Shown here piece after piece: positions 1-10,471 of a stretch of DNA of 64,000 nucleotides. The notes under the pieces are model-generated. The model saw nothing but the letters and a program-made list of their open reading frames with translations. It did not search any database and was not told the origin of the DNA. The first letter of the stretch is position 1, and every line of letters starts with the position of its first letter. The position numbers and the translations under genes are program-made. Source of the stretch: Reticulitermes speratus (lineage: Eukaryota > Arthropoda > Insecta > Blattodea > Rhinotermitidae); NCBI GenBank assembly GCA_021186555.1, contig JAJKFL010000012.1, positions 21,463,711-21,527,710 on the forward strand. The letters are read 5' to 3'.

Positions 1-763
1 ATACAAAAGACAGGCTAAGAAAAGACGCCTTTAGCCGAAGTGATGACGGACAGCAGTGAATAGTAAGTATTATTGTGTTAAATAAGCTACATGTTATTAT
101 AAAAATTTCACAAATCTTGGAAACTGTAGCTAACTCATCATTTTAAGGCCTATTTTCATGTTCAGCATACCCAATTACATAAAGGAAAGTGGATTTGATG
201 CTCGTAACCGAAGAAAAGTTAAAATTTGTTGCCCAGTGTAACCTGAAGGGGCCCTAGAAATACAGTTACATCCAAATAACCTCAACAGAGACAACAAATC
301 AACCAACCAACCAAAGTGCTAACTAAGGGCGTAGTCGATGTCTCTTGGTCTGTTTAGCCATTCCTGCGTTTTATCGCATCGCTGGGCTCAATAAGACACT
401 TTATTCAATAACTGTGGATTTCGCTTACGCTAACGTTTCATAGTCTCGGTTAAGAGCCGGGACCTGGCATACCAAAGGCTCAAGGAGCGTATAGTCTTTC
501 TAAATGGGTGGGTGGGGGGTGTACTTTGCTGCATGGCTCCCTGGGGTTTGAACCCAGAGTGGCATTATCGCTGTTATGTTCGCGCGGCATCTAAAGCCTA
601 ACACACGGGTAAAATCACCGTTACCGGGGGGAAGGGTGGAGCGCGGGCCGTGCCCCGACTTTTCATTATACCCTGGCATTCACCTTACAACTCAGGAAAA
701 ATCACGGAAAACCCTCAGTCATGCTAGTCGCAAAGCGCCTAGCGAATCAGTGCTAGGCAAAAT
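1..763. other. No gene recognised; probable transposon debris
   Basis: No convincing coding sequence is visible. The right part (about 560-763) adjoins the stop of a minus-strand jockey fragment and may be its 3' untranslated region, but no poly(T) marking a poly(A) tail on the minus strand is obvious. Short AAC/CAAC repeats occur near 290-315. Confidence 0.3.
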
Positions 764-1117
764 TCAGTGTCGTTTTAGCCACCGTTTTGCGGCCTCGCCA
801 TGTCTGCTGACCTCAGTCCCGTAGCTTGGCGCTAGGCGGCGTGGGTCAGCCCTCGGTAAGCGTAAATATCTGCCGAGTTGCTCAACTAAGGGGTTCCCCA
901 CACCAGCTAACTTTGAGTCGTAACTGTCGGTTAGGGCTCTGATGTGCTCGGCAAAGAAGGGAACTCCCAAAACCTCATGAATTTGCACGTTACTAATGTA
1001 CCAAGGTGCACCAGTAGCAATGCGAAGACACTTGGATTGAATAACCTGCAGCTTTCTGACGTGGCTGCAGTAGGCGGACCTCCAGATGGGGCACGCATAG
1101 TTCATGCACGCATGCAT
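764..1117 (-). pseudogene. Jockey-clade LINE ORF2, C-terminal fragment
   Basis: The translation carries the stretch that follows the reverse-transcriptase core in jockey-clade elements: YACPIWRS, then LQVIQSKCLRIATGAPWY, then a leucine-rich tail ending in WLKRH and a stop. This region lies downstream of the catalytic YADD box, so the fragment has no polymerase core. It is cut at its upstream side near 1118, where a plus-strand LINE of a different family begins. The initiating Met of the open frame is arbitrary. Known: jockey ORF2 encodes endonuclease plus RT. Inferred: dead 5'-truncated copy. Confidence 0.75.
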
Positions 1118-1730
1118 CGCTTATGCCGACGACGTTACCGTGATAATAACGGGACAACAGGATGTTAAGTAATTAAGTCGCATACTACAAATATACGAAC
1201 AGGCCACAGCAGCTAGGGTTAACTGGGACAAAACCTGTGCTTTACCCATAGAACGGTGGGATAGAGCACAAGACATAGGCAGGGCAAGGTACACAGAAGT
1301 AGCGAAGATATTAGGAATAAATTTCGACGCAAATATAGGATGCACTATAGATTATACATGGAAGGAGAAGGTACAAAAGATACAGGGTTGTGTTAAAGAC
1401 TTTCCGATACGTAAACTAGACATCAAACAACGACTATGGATCAGTAATACTTGGTATTTGTCAAAAATATGGTATGTGGCACAAGTTCTACCTATTAGAG
1501 ACATATATGCACAACAACTCACGACAACAATACTACAGTACATCTGGAGAGGATGGATTTTAAGGGTGCCGATCACAACGTTATATAAAAAAATAAGTGA
1601 AGGGGGACTAGGGATGATTGACATAAGGGCCAAATGTAATATGTTGTACATTCTGCGTCTGATACAACAAAGTCGGGACACGAACAACGTAACAGCGAGA
1701 TGGATAGCTAATTATAATGCTTTAATACTA
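1118..1730 (+). pseudogene. LINE alpha ORF2, RT motif C to thumb region
   Basis: Starts with the catalytic YADD box (motif C of reverse transcriptase), hits an in-frame stop soon after (VKstop near 1166), then continues through VNWDKTCALPI, the LDIKQRLWISNTWYLSKIWY block and GLGMIDIRAKCNML, all conserved in the sister copies at 32000, 38000 and 42700. The palm motifs A and B are missing, so the piece could not polymerise. It stops where the mariner begins; the LINE frame resumes without loss at 2661. Confidence 0.75.
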
Positions 1731-1768
1731 GGTACGCCCAGAAAGTAATGCAACACATTTTTTTTCTC
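1731..1768. repeat. Mariner terminal inverted repeat, left
   Basis: 38 bp beginning GGTACGCCCAGAAAG. It is the reverse complement of the right end with two mismatches, directly abutted by a TA dinucleotide. Confidence 0.93.
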
Positions 1769-1836
1769 ATTCACAATTGATTTTATCAAAACTTCAAATA
1801 TGTCACATCATTACATGAATCTTTGGCTACCTGACC

Positions 1837-2501
1837 CTATTTTTCGACATAGTCTCCTTCTAAATCTTTGGCCTTACGCCACCGAGATGCGAGAGCATGT
1901 ATGCCTTCGCGGTACCAAAAGTCTGTCGCCATGATCTTGCCGGCTGAGGGAACTGCTTTAAACTTTTTCTTCCGAGGAGAGGTCGTGTGATGCCACTCCA
2001 TGGATTGCCTTTTCGTCTCGGGCTCGAAGTGATGAATCCATGTCTCATCACCCGTGACAATGGTGGACAAGAAATCGTCACCCTCAACCTCGTAACGAGC
2101 AAGCAACTCGGAGCAGATGGCTTTTCTTTGTTGCTTGCGCTCTTCGGTTAGGTTTTGAGGGACCCATCGGGCACAGACCTTTGAATATCCTAACTGGTGA
2201 ATGATTTTGTCGACGCTTCCCTTACCAATACCGAGTACAGCGGCGAGTTCCCTGGTTGCACTGTTGCAGGCGTCACAGCTGTTGATGGGCGGCCCGAGCG
2301 CGGGAGATCAGACAGAGTGCCCCGTCCTTGTTCTGATAACGCCAATCGCTTCGCCCAACGGCTGACGGTGCTTTTATCCACTGCCATGTCTCCATAGACC
2401 TTTCTTAAGCGCCTGTGAATTGATTCACTCGTTTCGTTTTCTGCCAAAAGAAACTCAATTACTGCTCTCTGTTTAGAACGCACGTCACTTGCATACTCCA
2501 T
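1837..2501 (-). pseudogene. Mariner transposase, frameshifted and internally deleted
   Basis: Starts at 2501 with MEYASDVRSKQR, a typical mariner start, and continues through an HTH region (DKSTVSRWAKRL) and GRPSTAV. A frameshift near 2260 moves the frame, after which LGIGKGSVDKIIHQLGYSK, RWVPQ and TGDETWIHHFEPETK are readable. Known: mariner transposases cut and paste DNA using a D,D,D triad. Only the first aspartate is present, because a deletion joins the KIMATDFW region to the C-terminal KDLEGDYVEK. The product would be inactive. Confidence 0.85.
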
Positions 2502-2620
2502 TTTGAAAGCTCACTACTGCGCTGCTATCCAGCGGGAAACATTGCACCTACGTGCATAAACGCGGGACACTTTAAAGATACAGCACGCAAAATATCATTT
2601 TTATCCAACAAAATTGGGCC

Positions 2621-2658
2621 GAGAAAAAAAATGCGTTGCATTACTTTCTGGGCGCACC
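2621..2658. repeat. Mariner terminal inverted repeat, right
   Basis: 38 bp ending CTGGGCGCACC followed by TA. It pairs with the left repeat. Confidence 0.93.
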
Positions 2659-2660
2659 TA

Positions 2661-3361
2661 GTACAACACAACAACCCCCCTAACTGGACACCGTTACCGT
2701 CATCATTAGACTATCTACGAACATATATACAAGAAAAGGCATACATAGGAGACCAGGGGGAAGACGAGTCGGACGGCACTTTTAAAAAGAGAATATACGA
2801 AACACAACGCTACACACAAATTAAGAAGAGACCTTTAGCCGAAATGCGAATACAGACAGAGTTCCCCCAACATAACTGGCCAGTCATATGGAATAACATT
2901 AATAAAAAATTTTTACTTGAGTCCATAAGGACAATATGGTATATTATTGTGCATGACATTATACCGACAAAGAGTAGACTGAATCAAATCAAATTACATG
3001 AAACCGTGGAATGCCCGAGTTGTAGACAACAGGACACATTACTGCACAGATTTACAGCGTGCAAAGATGCCAGACCAATATGGACATGGACACAGAAACA
3101 CATTGCCTGCTACCTGAGAACAAATACGAGAGATGTGATGGAAACATGGATCACTTTCCCTGATTTTGACATACGACCAACGCAAAAACATAATGCAACA
3201 GTGTGGATGATAGGCCACATGCTAGGCTGTATGTATGACAATTCGGCATTGACTATGAAAGATTTCCTCGACTTCATGAGAAGAGCAAGGTGGAAGGCAT
3301 ACAGCAAAAAAAAAACAAATACTTCAGCTGCGGGACATATTTAGATGTGATTGACTCTTGA
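2661..3361 (+). pseudogene. LINE alpha ORF2 C-terminal part with Cys/His box
   Basis: Resumes exactly where the LINE was cut: removing the mariner and one TA leaves the frame open across the join. It contains NPPNWTPLP, a long hydrophilic linker, and the C-terminal zinc-binding-type box CPSCRQQDTLLHRFTAC, then WTWTQ and FLDFMRRARWK. The A9-10 run at 3305-3315 shifts the frame, so the conserved ending YLDVID is read in another frame and stops at about 3359-3361. Sister copies end at the same place. Inactive. Confidence 0.75.
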
Positions 3362-3698
3362 TTCGATAAGATACCTCAACCACGAAAAAGATACGAACAC
3401 AAGACCTACACACACAAAGAGAACTTACACCTCACATAATAAGCATACCTCAACACGGGGGCAACTAATGATAACGATACAACGATAAAAGACGGAAGAA
3501 CCCCGGCTTTAGGATGGTGACTACTACCTAAGTTATAATAAGATGAGGAATAAGGGCAAAATATGATAACTACACAAATGAAATAATCACATAAGTAGTG
3601 TACTACCAGTATTAAACTTCAATGTCTCATTGTAATAAATTCACTGACGAACAATGAAGTGTAAAATTTTGATACAATAAAGAATTAAAAAAAAAGTA
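3362..3698 (+). other. LINE alpha 3' UTR and A-rich tail
   Basis: Non-coding, A/C-rich sequence ending with AATAAAGAATT and a run of A (about 3674-3696). It resembles in composition the 3' UTRs of sister copies at 33015-33297 and 44218-44528. No gene seen. Confidence 0.6.
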
Positions 3699-3718
3699 CA
3701 GTATTTCTAAGTGCGGAT

Positions 3719-4450
3719 ATGCCACAAAGGAGGTCATGGGTTCAGAAACACAAGGTATGCTCTAATTGCCTTCGGCAGGGGCATACAGCTAGCAAACGTC
3801 GATCGGAACATTGTCGTAAATGTAGGAGGAAACATCATACCCTGATACATGAAAAGCATGATTCAAAAGCACCCACACAGCACGGTGAGGGACGTACAAG
3901 TGAACGTTCGTCAGAGGTCACACATGCACATGCGTCATATTGTTCCTTGAAGCAGAATTTTGATACGCAGGTGATGTTGTCAAAGGCCATTGTGAATGTA
4001 CGAGATGTCAGGGGTCGATTACACAAATGCAGATGTTTGCTAGATAGTGCCTCGCAGGTTAGTTTCATAACAGAAGCTATGGTGGATATACTAGGGCTGC
4101 GAAGAACAAGTAATTACATTCGTTTAAAGGGAATCAACAATGTAGCATCAGATGCTAAACACAGTGTCAACATACAGCTTTGCTCCAGATATAGCAAATT
4201 TCAAGCAGAAGTAATGTGTTTTATTTTACCAAAGATTACAGGGAATGTGTCAGCACGTTACATTGAACATGAGTCATGGAAATTGTCTACTCAGCTGTTT
4301 TACGCAGATCTAGGGTTTACTCATCCAGATGATGTGCATATGTTGATTGGAGCGGAACTATTCTTTAATCTACTTTGTCCTGGGAAATGCACTGGTAATG
4401 GAAGACTTCCTACACTCCAAGAAACTGAATGGGGTTGGAATTTGGCGAGA
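3719..4450 (+). pseudogene. BEL/Pao gag knuckles and aspartic protease
   Basis: The N-terminal part has Cys-rich knuckles (CSNCLRQGHTASKR and CRKCRRKHHTLIH) as in BEL/Pao Gag-Pol, which bind nucleic acid. About 100 residues later comes the protease core LLDSASQVSFIT, where the usual D-S/T-G reads D-S-A, as is common in Pao elements. A conserved HPDDVHMLIGAELFF block follows. The frame ends by a shift near 4450 and the polyprotein continues in the next frame. Known family role: processing of the polyprotein. Here non-functional. Confidence 0.8.
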
Positions 4451-5592
4451 CGCTTACAGCATCCAGGGCAATCTTTCGGAGAAGCAGCTACATCATGCTT
4501 CACAGTGGAAGAAAAGTCTAGATGAACAACTACAACGGTTTTGGGCAGTTGAAGAATTTCACACTACACAAACTACAAAGGAGCTGGAATGTGAAAATCA
4601 TTTCCAGGCAACCACGACACGAGATGACACTACACAAACTACAAAGGAGCTGGAATGTGAAAATCATTTCCAGGCAACCACGACACGAGATGACACTGGA
4701 AGATTTGTAGTGCAGTTTCCACGGAAGTCAGGTCACGAGGGACTTGGCAGTTCTTATGATCAAGCACAGTATAGATTCCAGCAGCTGGAGAAAAGGCTTC
4801 AGCATCAACCAGAAGTACGGAAGAATTATGCCGATTTCATGAAGGAATACGAAGAACTGGGGCATATGCAGCTGGTATCTGGGGTCAGTGGAGATGACGG
4901 CAAGGAAACATTTTATCTTTCTCATCATTCTGTATTCAAACATGACAGCAGCACGACCAAATTCAGGGTAGTGGTTGATGCGAGTGCGAAAAGCACTAAT
5001 GGGCAGTCTCTAAATAATACACTGTTGATTGGACCTACTATTCAACAAGATTTATTTTCAATATCGTTAAGATTCCGCATTTACCAAATTGCTTTTACGG
5101 CGGACATTGAGAAGATGTATCGGCAAATCAGGGTTCATCCTAAAGACACAGGGCTGCAACGCATACTGTGGAGAATTTCATCTGATACACCAGTTCAAGT
5201 TTAAGAACCACAAACGGTAAAATACGGGACATCATCAGCACCTTATTTGGCTACTGCGTGTCTGAAGAAACTCGCGGAGGACGAAAGGGAGAAATATCCA
5301 CAAGCATCAAGGGTTCTTTCACAGGATTTCTACATCGATAATGTGCTGAGCGGATGTGATGATATTACTGAAGCAGTAAAGCTTCAGGCTGATTTGATTG
5401 CACTACTCGCTAGTGCAGAGTTTCCATTAAGGAAATGGTGTCCCAAACCATCCTACGATTTTAGAAGCAGTACCTCCTGCAGCATGGGAAATGGCTCTAC
5501 CACGACAGGTGAATGGAGAGGATAAGGTCAAGGCTTTGGGTCTGTGTTGGCATCCAACATTGGATAAATTTACTGTTCATGCAATCATATTG
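4450..5592 (+). pseudogene. BEL/Pao reverse transcriptase fragment
   Basis: Readable RT landmarks in order: QRFWAVEEF, GRFVVQFPRK, the pre-RT segment with FYLSHHSVFK, FRVVVDASAKS, LNNTLLIGP, then AFTADIEKMYRQI (motif A region). An in-frame TAA near 5203 interrupts just before YGTSSAPYLATACL (motif B region), followed by FYIDNVLSGCD where the YVDD-type motif C is expected. A last shift near 5460 leads to VKALGLCWHP before homology stops. It contains a 66-bp in-frame tandem duplication. RNase H and integrase are absent. Confidence 0.8.
4563..4694 (+). repeat. 66-bp in-frame tandem duplication in BEL/Pao pol
   Basis: Two adjacent 66-bp copies (4563-4628 and 4629-4694) are essentially identical and duplicate 22 codons beginning TTQTTKELECEN in the linker before the RT core. 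Confidence 0.9.
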
Positions 5593-5646
5593 GTAATGTT
5601 CATGCAGTTATATTAGTAGGTTGGTACTAATACTTTGTATGAGCTC

Positions 5647-5678
5647 TGTGTGTGTGTGTGTGTGCGCGCGCGCGCACG
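5647..5678. repeat. Compound (TG)n(CG)n microsatellite
   Basis: About nine TG dinucleotides run directly into about six CG dinucleotides, an alternating purine-pyrimidine tract with Z-DNA-forming character. Confidence 0.9.
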
Positions 5679-5754
5679 CCAAGAGAAGATGGAGAATATA
5701 CAGTTTACTAGTTGTGGTGATGGTTTCTTTACTTGATTTTTTTCACTATTGCTA

Positions 5755-6250
5755 CCAGTGTGGACATCTGAGATGGCAGTGACCAAGATGGCCGACGGAC
5801 CAAACGCAAATACAAGGTCGCTAGATAACCCACCCAACCAACAATGACAAGGACTAAACAATACTACATACTCGTAATTGCAGGGAACACCACTTCCGTC
5901 AGAACGCGGCAATACAACAGGTTCCTAGTTCGACTCCATCTACGGTCAACCGCCCGGCAGCTTCTTACCTCCTATGATACGACAACCTACCACAACGTCA
6001 ACAAATAAGTACAGTGCATAGTGTTTCAGTGTTCTAACCATGAAACCAACAAAAACTCACATCACATGTTTTTAACAATACCAAAGGAAGTGCACAAGTG
6101 AAACCTTAAAAACTGCAACCCCTGATGATGGCCCATTTTGGACCGAAACATATGTAGGGTATTGTGATAAACTTATTTAGTTATATTTTTGTGCAATAAA
6201 ATGTTGGTTATGTAAGTACTATATTATCAAATGGTGCATGGTATATACAA
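5755..6250 (+). mobile_element. Penelope-like element 3'-end fragment
   Basis: The segment near 5772-5798 (GATGGCAGTGACCAAGATGG) matches the spacer of the larger Penelope-like element at 13195-13215. The fragment ends in a hammerhead motif at 6118-6160. No RT or endonuclease is present, so it is a 5'-truncated copy or a terminal-repeat remnant. Its right edge is placed near 6250, just before sequence homologous to the intron upstream of the exon array starts (about 6262). Confidence 0.6.
6118..6160 (+). ncRNA. Hammerhead ribozyme motif (PLE copy 1)
   Basis: Core CTGATGA at 6122-6128 and GAAAC at 6145-6149 enclose a stem II (GGCCC/GGACC with one C-A mismatch). A short stem III/loop ACATATGT follows, with predicted cleavage after A6156. 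Stem I pairs ACCC (6118-6121) with GGGT (6157-6160). Known: PLEs carry minimal type I hammerheads. Self-cleavage here is inferred. Confidence 0.75.
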
Positions 6251-6403
6251 TATCAAGTTAATTAAAAACAATATTAAATTCTCCTTTTACTTTGCAGCTG
6301 AAAACTTAAGTGGGCAGTTTGATATTAAAACTGTGTTTCTCACTTTTATGTTGCTTGGTTTTTGCACACGTTAATATATTTTGACTCATCTTTCCTTCAT
6401 TAG

Positions 6404-6535
6404 ATTACCTACAAGAAATTACTGGGCGATACAGACATGGAGGCCATCGAAATTAGGCAAAGAGAACATGGTAAAGAGAAGAGAATCCTTGCAGAACAAA
6501 ACAAGGAGCTGAAGGATGTTGTGCGGGCCCTGAAG
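6404..6535 (+). CDS. Exon B0 (diverged B-type coiled-coil exon)
   Basis: 132 bp, 44 codons, after CATTAG and before GTGAGT. It shares KEKRI...ENKELK and VRALK with B exons but has a longer N-terminal part (ITYKKLLGDTDMEAIEIRQ). The upstream intron is homologous to those preceding other B exons, so this is the outermost, oldest-looking copy. Exons further upstream would lie left of the transposon block. Confidence 0.7.
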
Positions 6536-6939
6536 GTGAGTTTTGTGTACATTCATCTGACTGCTGTATTACTGGGAGCTGTTAGTGTTGGCCTGTCACA
6601 GGACCATCTGAATGAAAATACTCTGCATGCACAGTACTTTATACATATGGAAAATGAGAGGAGAGAAATTCATTCACACTTTTGATAGAAAGAATGTGGA
6701 TGACCTTCTTAGAGGGGGGAAGATACTGATGTGGGATGTTTAGAAAGTATGATATGAGAATGTGAACTGAATGTTTGTAGCTCAGGATAGGGATAACTGG
6801 CGGGCTTATGTGAATGTGGGAGTTGAGTTTTGGGTTCAATAAATATTGTGCTTTCGTACTTGAGCTGTATATCTGAACATTTATGTTTAATGATTTTTGC
6901 ACACATTAATGTCTTATGGTTTGTCGTATACTTCATTAG

Positions 6940-7023
6940 ATTACAAACAACACATTGAAGATGGACCGTGAAGGAAGGATGAAAATTGAAGCGAAACTGC
7001 AAGAGGAACTGCTAACAGTAAGG
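6940..7023 (+). CDS. Exon A1 of coiled-coil array
   Basis: 84 bp, 28 codons, IE subtype (RMKIEAKLQEELLTVR). It has KMD where other copies have KKD. The donor reads GTGACA instead of GTGAGT, weaker than in sister units. Confidence 0.65.
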
Positions 7024-7542
7024 GTGACAATTTTGCACATAAACCCTAATATACGGTATTATCGGGTGCTTTTATTTGTGGCCTATCGCAGGGCAGTCTG
7101 AATGGAAATTGTCGGCTGGCCTATTGCTGCTGATACAAAGTTTAAAGCTGTATTAATACATATAACTGAATTGCTTGTAGTTAAAAGTATTACCGTAACA
7201 AGTGTCTGTATCCTTGTCTGGCAAACGTATGCAGCTCCTCTTTAACCAACTTTCGAGGGACATGAAGCACGCATATCAGAGAATGGAAATGTCATTTTGG
7301 AGAAGCGAACGGCATCTCACCCTGCTGTGAATTGATCCACAGTTCATCTCATTTGAGTCCATAGCCAAGTCAATAACTAGTACTAGATGTGAATTAAAAT
7401 ATCTAAACTTCTCCTTTCACTTCGTTTGCTGCTGGGAATTGTTGTGGCCAGTTTCATACTGAAGCTGTGTATTACACATTTATGTTGCGTGATTTTTCCA
7501 CACAGTAACATTTGGATCATCTTTTATCCTTTCTTTCATTAG

Positions 7543-7650
7543 GAGGAATATGAGTCTCAAATGAAGATGGTACAGGATACACTTTGCAAAGAGAAGAGAG
7601 TCCATGTCAAAGAAAACAAGGACCTGAAGAATGACATATGGGCCCTGAAG
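7543..7650 (+). CDS. Exon B1 of coiled-coil array
   Basis: 108 bp, 36 codons starting EEYESQMKMVQD, acceptor TTTCATTAG, donor GTGAGT. It has NDIWALK where the others have NDIRALK (CGG to TGG). Confidence 0.7.
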
Positions 7651-8089
7651 GTGAGTGTTACCTACATACATCCTAATCTGCAGTGTTATCAGGTGCTGTT
7701 ATTTGTTGCCTATCACAGGATCATGTGAATGAAAATTGTCAGCCTGTCCAATACTTCTTGGATAAATTTTAAAGCTGTGTTAATATGAATAATTTAATTG
7801 ATTTCAGCTAAACATGTACCTTTATTCCCAACTTTGTGGTTTATTCATATAACTCGTTAACTGTGGGGGAAGATACTGATGTGGGATGTTTACAAAGTAT
7901 GATATGAGAATGTGAACTGAATGTTTATAGCTCAGGATAGGGAAAACTGGCGGGCTTATGTGAATGTGGGAGTTGAGTTTTGGGTTCAATAAATATTGTG
8001 CTTTCGTACTTGAGCTGTATAACTGAACATTTATGTTTAATGATTTTTGCACACATTAATGTCTTATGGTTTGTCGCATCCTTCATTAG

Positions 8090-8173
8090 ATTACAAACAA
8101 CACATTGAAGAAGGACCGTGAAGGAAGGATGAAAATTGAAGCGAAACTGCAAGAGGAACTGCTAACAGTAAGG
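8090..8173 (+). CDS. Exon A2 of coiled-coil array
   Basis: 84 bp, IE subtype, open and phase 0. The end carries the overlapping donors GTAAGG and GTGAGT. Confidence 0.7.
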
Positions 8174-8689
8174 GTGAGTATTTTGCACATAAACCCTAAT
8201 GTACGGTATTATCGGTGCTTTTATTTCTGGCCTATCGCAGGGCAGTCTGAATGGAAATTGTCGGCTGTCCTATTGCTGCTGATACAAAGTTTAAAGCTGT
8301 ATTAATACATATAACTGAATTGCTTGTAGTTAAAAGCATTACCGTAACAAGTGTCTGTATCCTTGTCTGGCAAACGTATGCAGCTCCTCTTTAACCAACT
8401 TTCGAGGGACATGAAGCACGCATATCAGAGAATGGAAATGTCATTTTGGAGAAGCGAACGGCATCTCACCCTGCTGTGAATTGATCCACAGTTCATCTCA
8501 TGAGTCCATAGCCAAGTCAATAACTAGTACTAGATGTGAATTAAAATATCTAAACTTCTCCTTTCACTTCGTTTGCTGCTGGGAATTGTTGTGGCCTGTT
8601 TGATACTGAAGCTGTGTATTTCACATTTATGTTGCGTGATATTTCCACACAGTAACGTTTGGATCATCTTTTATCCTTTCTTTCATTAG

Positions 8690-8796
8690 GAGGAATATGA
8701 GTCTCAAATGAAGATGGTACAGGATACACTTTGCAAAGAGAAGAGAGTCCATGTCAAAGAAAACAAGGACCTGAAGAATGACATCCGGCCCTGAAG
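8690..8796 (+). CDS. Exon B2, 1-bp deletion
   Basis: 107 bp. CCGGGCCC of the other copies reads CCGGCCC near 8786, shifting the frame in the last five codons. Either a damaged copy or a homopolymer assembly error. Confidence 0.55.
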
Positions 8797-9234
8797 GTGA
8801 GTGTTACCTACATACATCCTAATCTGCAGTGTTATCAGGTGCTGTTGTTTGTTGCCTATCACAGGATCATGTGAATGAAAATTGTCAGCCTGTCCAATAC
8901 TCCTTGGATAAATTTTAAAGCTGTGTTAATATGAATAATTTAATTGATTTCAGCTAAACATGTACCTTTATTCCCAAATTTGTGGTTTATTCATACAACT
9001 CGTTAACTGTGGGGGAAGATACTGATGTGGGATGTTTAGAAAGTATGATATGAGAATGTGAACTGAATGTTTGTAGCTCAGGATAGGGAAAACTGGCGGC
9101 TTATGTGAATGTGGGAGTTGAGTTTTGGGTTCAATAAATATTGTGCTTTCGTACTTGAGCTGTATATCCGAACATTTATGTTTAATGATTTTTGCACACA
9201 TTAATGTCTTATGGTTTGTCGTATCCTTCATTAG

Positions 9235-9318
9235 ATTACAAACAACACATTGAAGAAGGACCGTGAAGGAAGGATGAAATATGGAGCGAAACTGCAAGAG
9301 GAACTGCTAAGAGTAAGG
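9235..9318 (+). CDS. Exon A3 of coiled-coil array
   Basis: 84 bp, YG subtype (RMKYGAKLQEELLRVR), open. Two-subtype structure among A exons begins here. Confidence 0.7.
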
Positions 9319-9838
9319 GTGAGTAATTTGCACATAAACCCTAATATACGGTATTATCGGGTGCTTTTATTTCTGGCCTATCGCAGGGCAGTCTGAATGG
9401 AAATTGTCGGCTGGCCTATTGCTGCTGATACAAAGTTCAAAGCGGTATTAATACATATAACTGAATTGCTTGTAGTTGAACGTATTACCGTAACAAGTGT
9501 CTGTATCATTGTCTGTCAAACGTATGCAGCTCCTCTTTAACCAACTTTCGAGGGACATGAAGCACGCATATCAAGTGAATGGAAATGTCATTTTGGAGAA
9601 GCGAACGGCATCTCACCCTGCTGTGAATTGATCCACAGTTCATCTCATTTGAGTCCATAGCCAAGTCAATAACTAGTACTAGATGTGAATTAAAATATCT
9701 AAACTTCTCCTTTCACTTCGTTTGCTGCTGGGAATTGTTGTGGCCAGTTTGATACTGAAGCTGTGTATTTCACATTTATGTTGCGTGATTTTTCCACACA
9801 GTAACATTTGGATCATCTTTTATCCTTTCTTTCATTAG

Positions 9839-9946
9839 GAGGAATATGAGTCTCAAATGAAGATGGTACAGGATACACTTTGCAAAGAGAAGAGAGTCCA
9901 TGTCAAAGAAAACAAGGACCTGAAGAATGACATCCGGGCCCTTAAG
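9839..9946 (+). CDS. Exon B3 of coiled-coil array
   Basis: 108 bp, 36 codons, open. It ends CTTAAG rather than CTGAAG before GTGAGT (silent). Confidence 0.72.
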
Positions 9947-10386
9947 GTGAGTTTTACCTACATACATCCTAATCTGCAGTGTTATCAGGTGCTGTTATTT
10001 GTTGCCTATCACAGGATCATGTGAATGAAAATTGTCAGCCTGTCCAATACTTCTTGGATAAATTTTAAAGCTGTGTTAATATGAATAATTTAAATTGATT
10101 TCAGCTAAACATGTACCTTTATTCCCAACTTTGTGGTTTATTCATACAACTCGTTAACTGTGGGGGAAGATACTGATGTGGGATGTTTACAAAGTATGAT
10201 ATGAGAATGTGAACTGAATGTTTGTAGCTCAGGATAGGGAAAACTGGCGGGCTTATGTGAATGTGGGAGTTGAGTTTTGGGTTCAATAAATATTGTGCTT
10301 TGGTACTTGAGCTGTATATCTGAACATTTATGTTTAATGATTTTTGCACACATTAATGTCTTATGGTTTGTCTTATCCTTCATTAG

Positions 10387-10471
10387 ATTACAAACAACAC
10401 ATTGAAGAAGGACCGTGAAGGAAGGATGAAATATTGGAGCGAAACTGCAAAAGGAACTGCTAAGAGTAAGG
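10387..10471 (+). CDS. Exon A4, 1-bp insertion
   Basis: 85 bp. ATATGG of other YG-subtype copies reads ATATTGG near 10432, shifting the frame. Otherwise it matches A6 and A8 (LQKELLRVR). Confidence 0.55.

Larger units (their letters stand above)
1731..2658 (-). mobile_element. Mariner (Tc1/mariner, DD34D-type) with internal deletion
   Basis: The element is bounded by 38-bp terminal inverted repeats that match at 36 of 38 positions and is flanked by the TA target duplication (1729-1730 and 2659-2660). At 928 bp it is shorter than the usual ~1.3 kb mariner. The transposase on the minus strand keeps its N-terminal helix-turn-helix half and the first catalytic aspartate (TGDETWIHHF), then jumps from KIMATDFW to a terminal GDYVEK. 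This removes the HDNA and final aspartate motifs. It could only move if transposase were supplied in trans. Confidence 0.9.
1118..3698 (+). mobile_element. LINE copy alpha (L1/Tx1-like), 5'-truncated
   Basis: Plus-strand non-LTR retrotransposon that begins inside the RT core (IAYADDVTVII near 1125) and ends at an A-rich tail near 3674-3698. It belongs to the same family as copies beta to eta further right, which share the C-terminal Cys/His box (CxxC...H...C before an RYT/RFT...C motif) and the final YLDVID. A mariner element is inserted at 1731-2658. Assignment to the L1/Tx1 group rests on RT wording in the better copies (RPLTLMNTDYKIYARI) and is not phylogenetically tested. Confidence 0.8.
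3699..5592 (+). mobile_element. BEL/Pao LTR-retrotransposon fragment (no LTRs seen)
   Basis: Begins immediately after the alpha A-rich tail with gag CCHC knuckles and runs through aspartic protease and the first half of reverse transcriptase. No LTR, RNase H or integrase is visible, so both ends are missing. The coding frame is broken by a shift near 4450, an in-frame stop near 5203 and another shift near 5460. The abrupt start suggests that LINE alpha inserted into this element or that a deletion joined them. Confidence 0.8.

Noticed and set aside
1-50. Resemblance of TTTAGCCGAAGTGATG to LINE alpha sequence near 2835
   Set aside because: Too short and no further alignment on either side.
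543-556. B-box-like GGTTCAAACCC on the minus strand (tRNA or SINE)
   Set aside because: No A box or cloverleaf could be drawn around it.
7240-7330. Conserved block with CTTTCGAGGGACATGAAGCACGC as a third exon of each unit
   Set aside because: Stops in frame, no flanking acceptor/donor pair, and in diverged unit 13 it does not keep length or frame.
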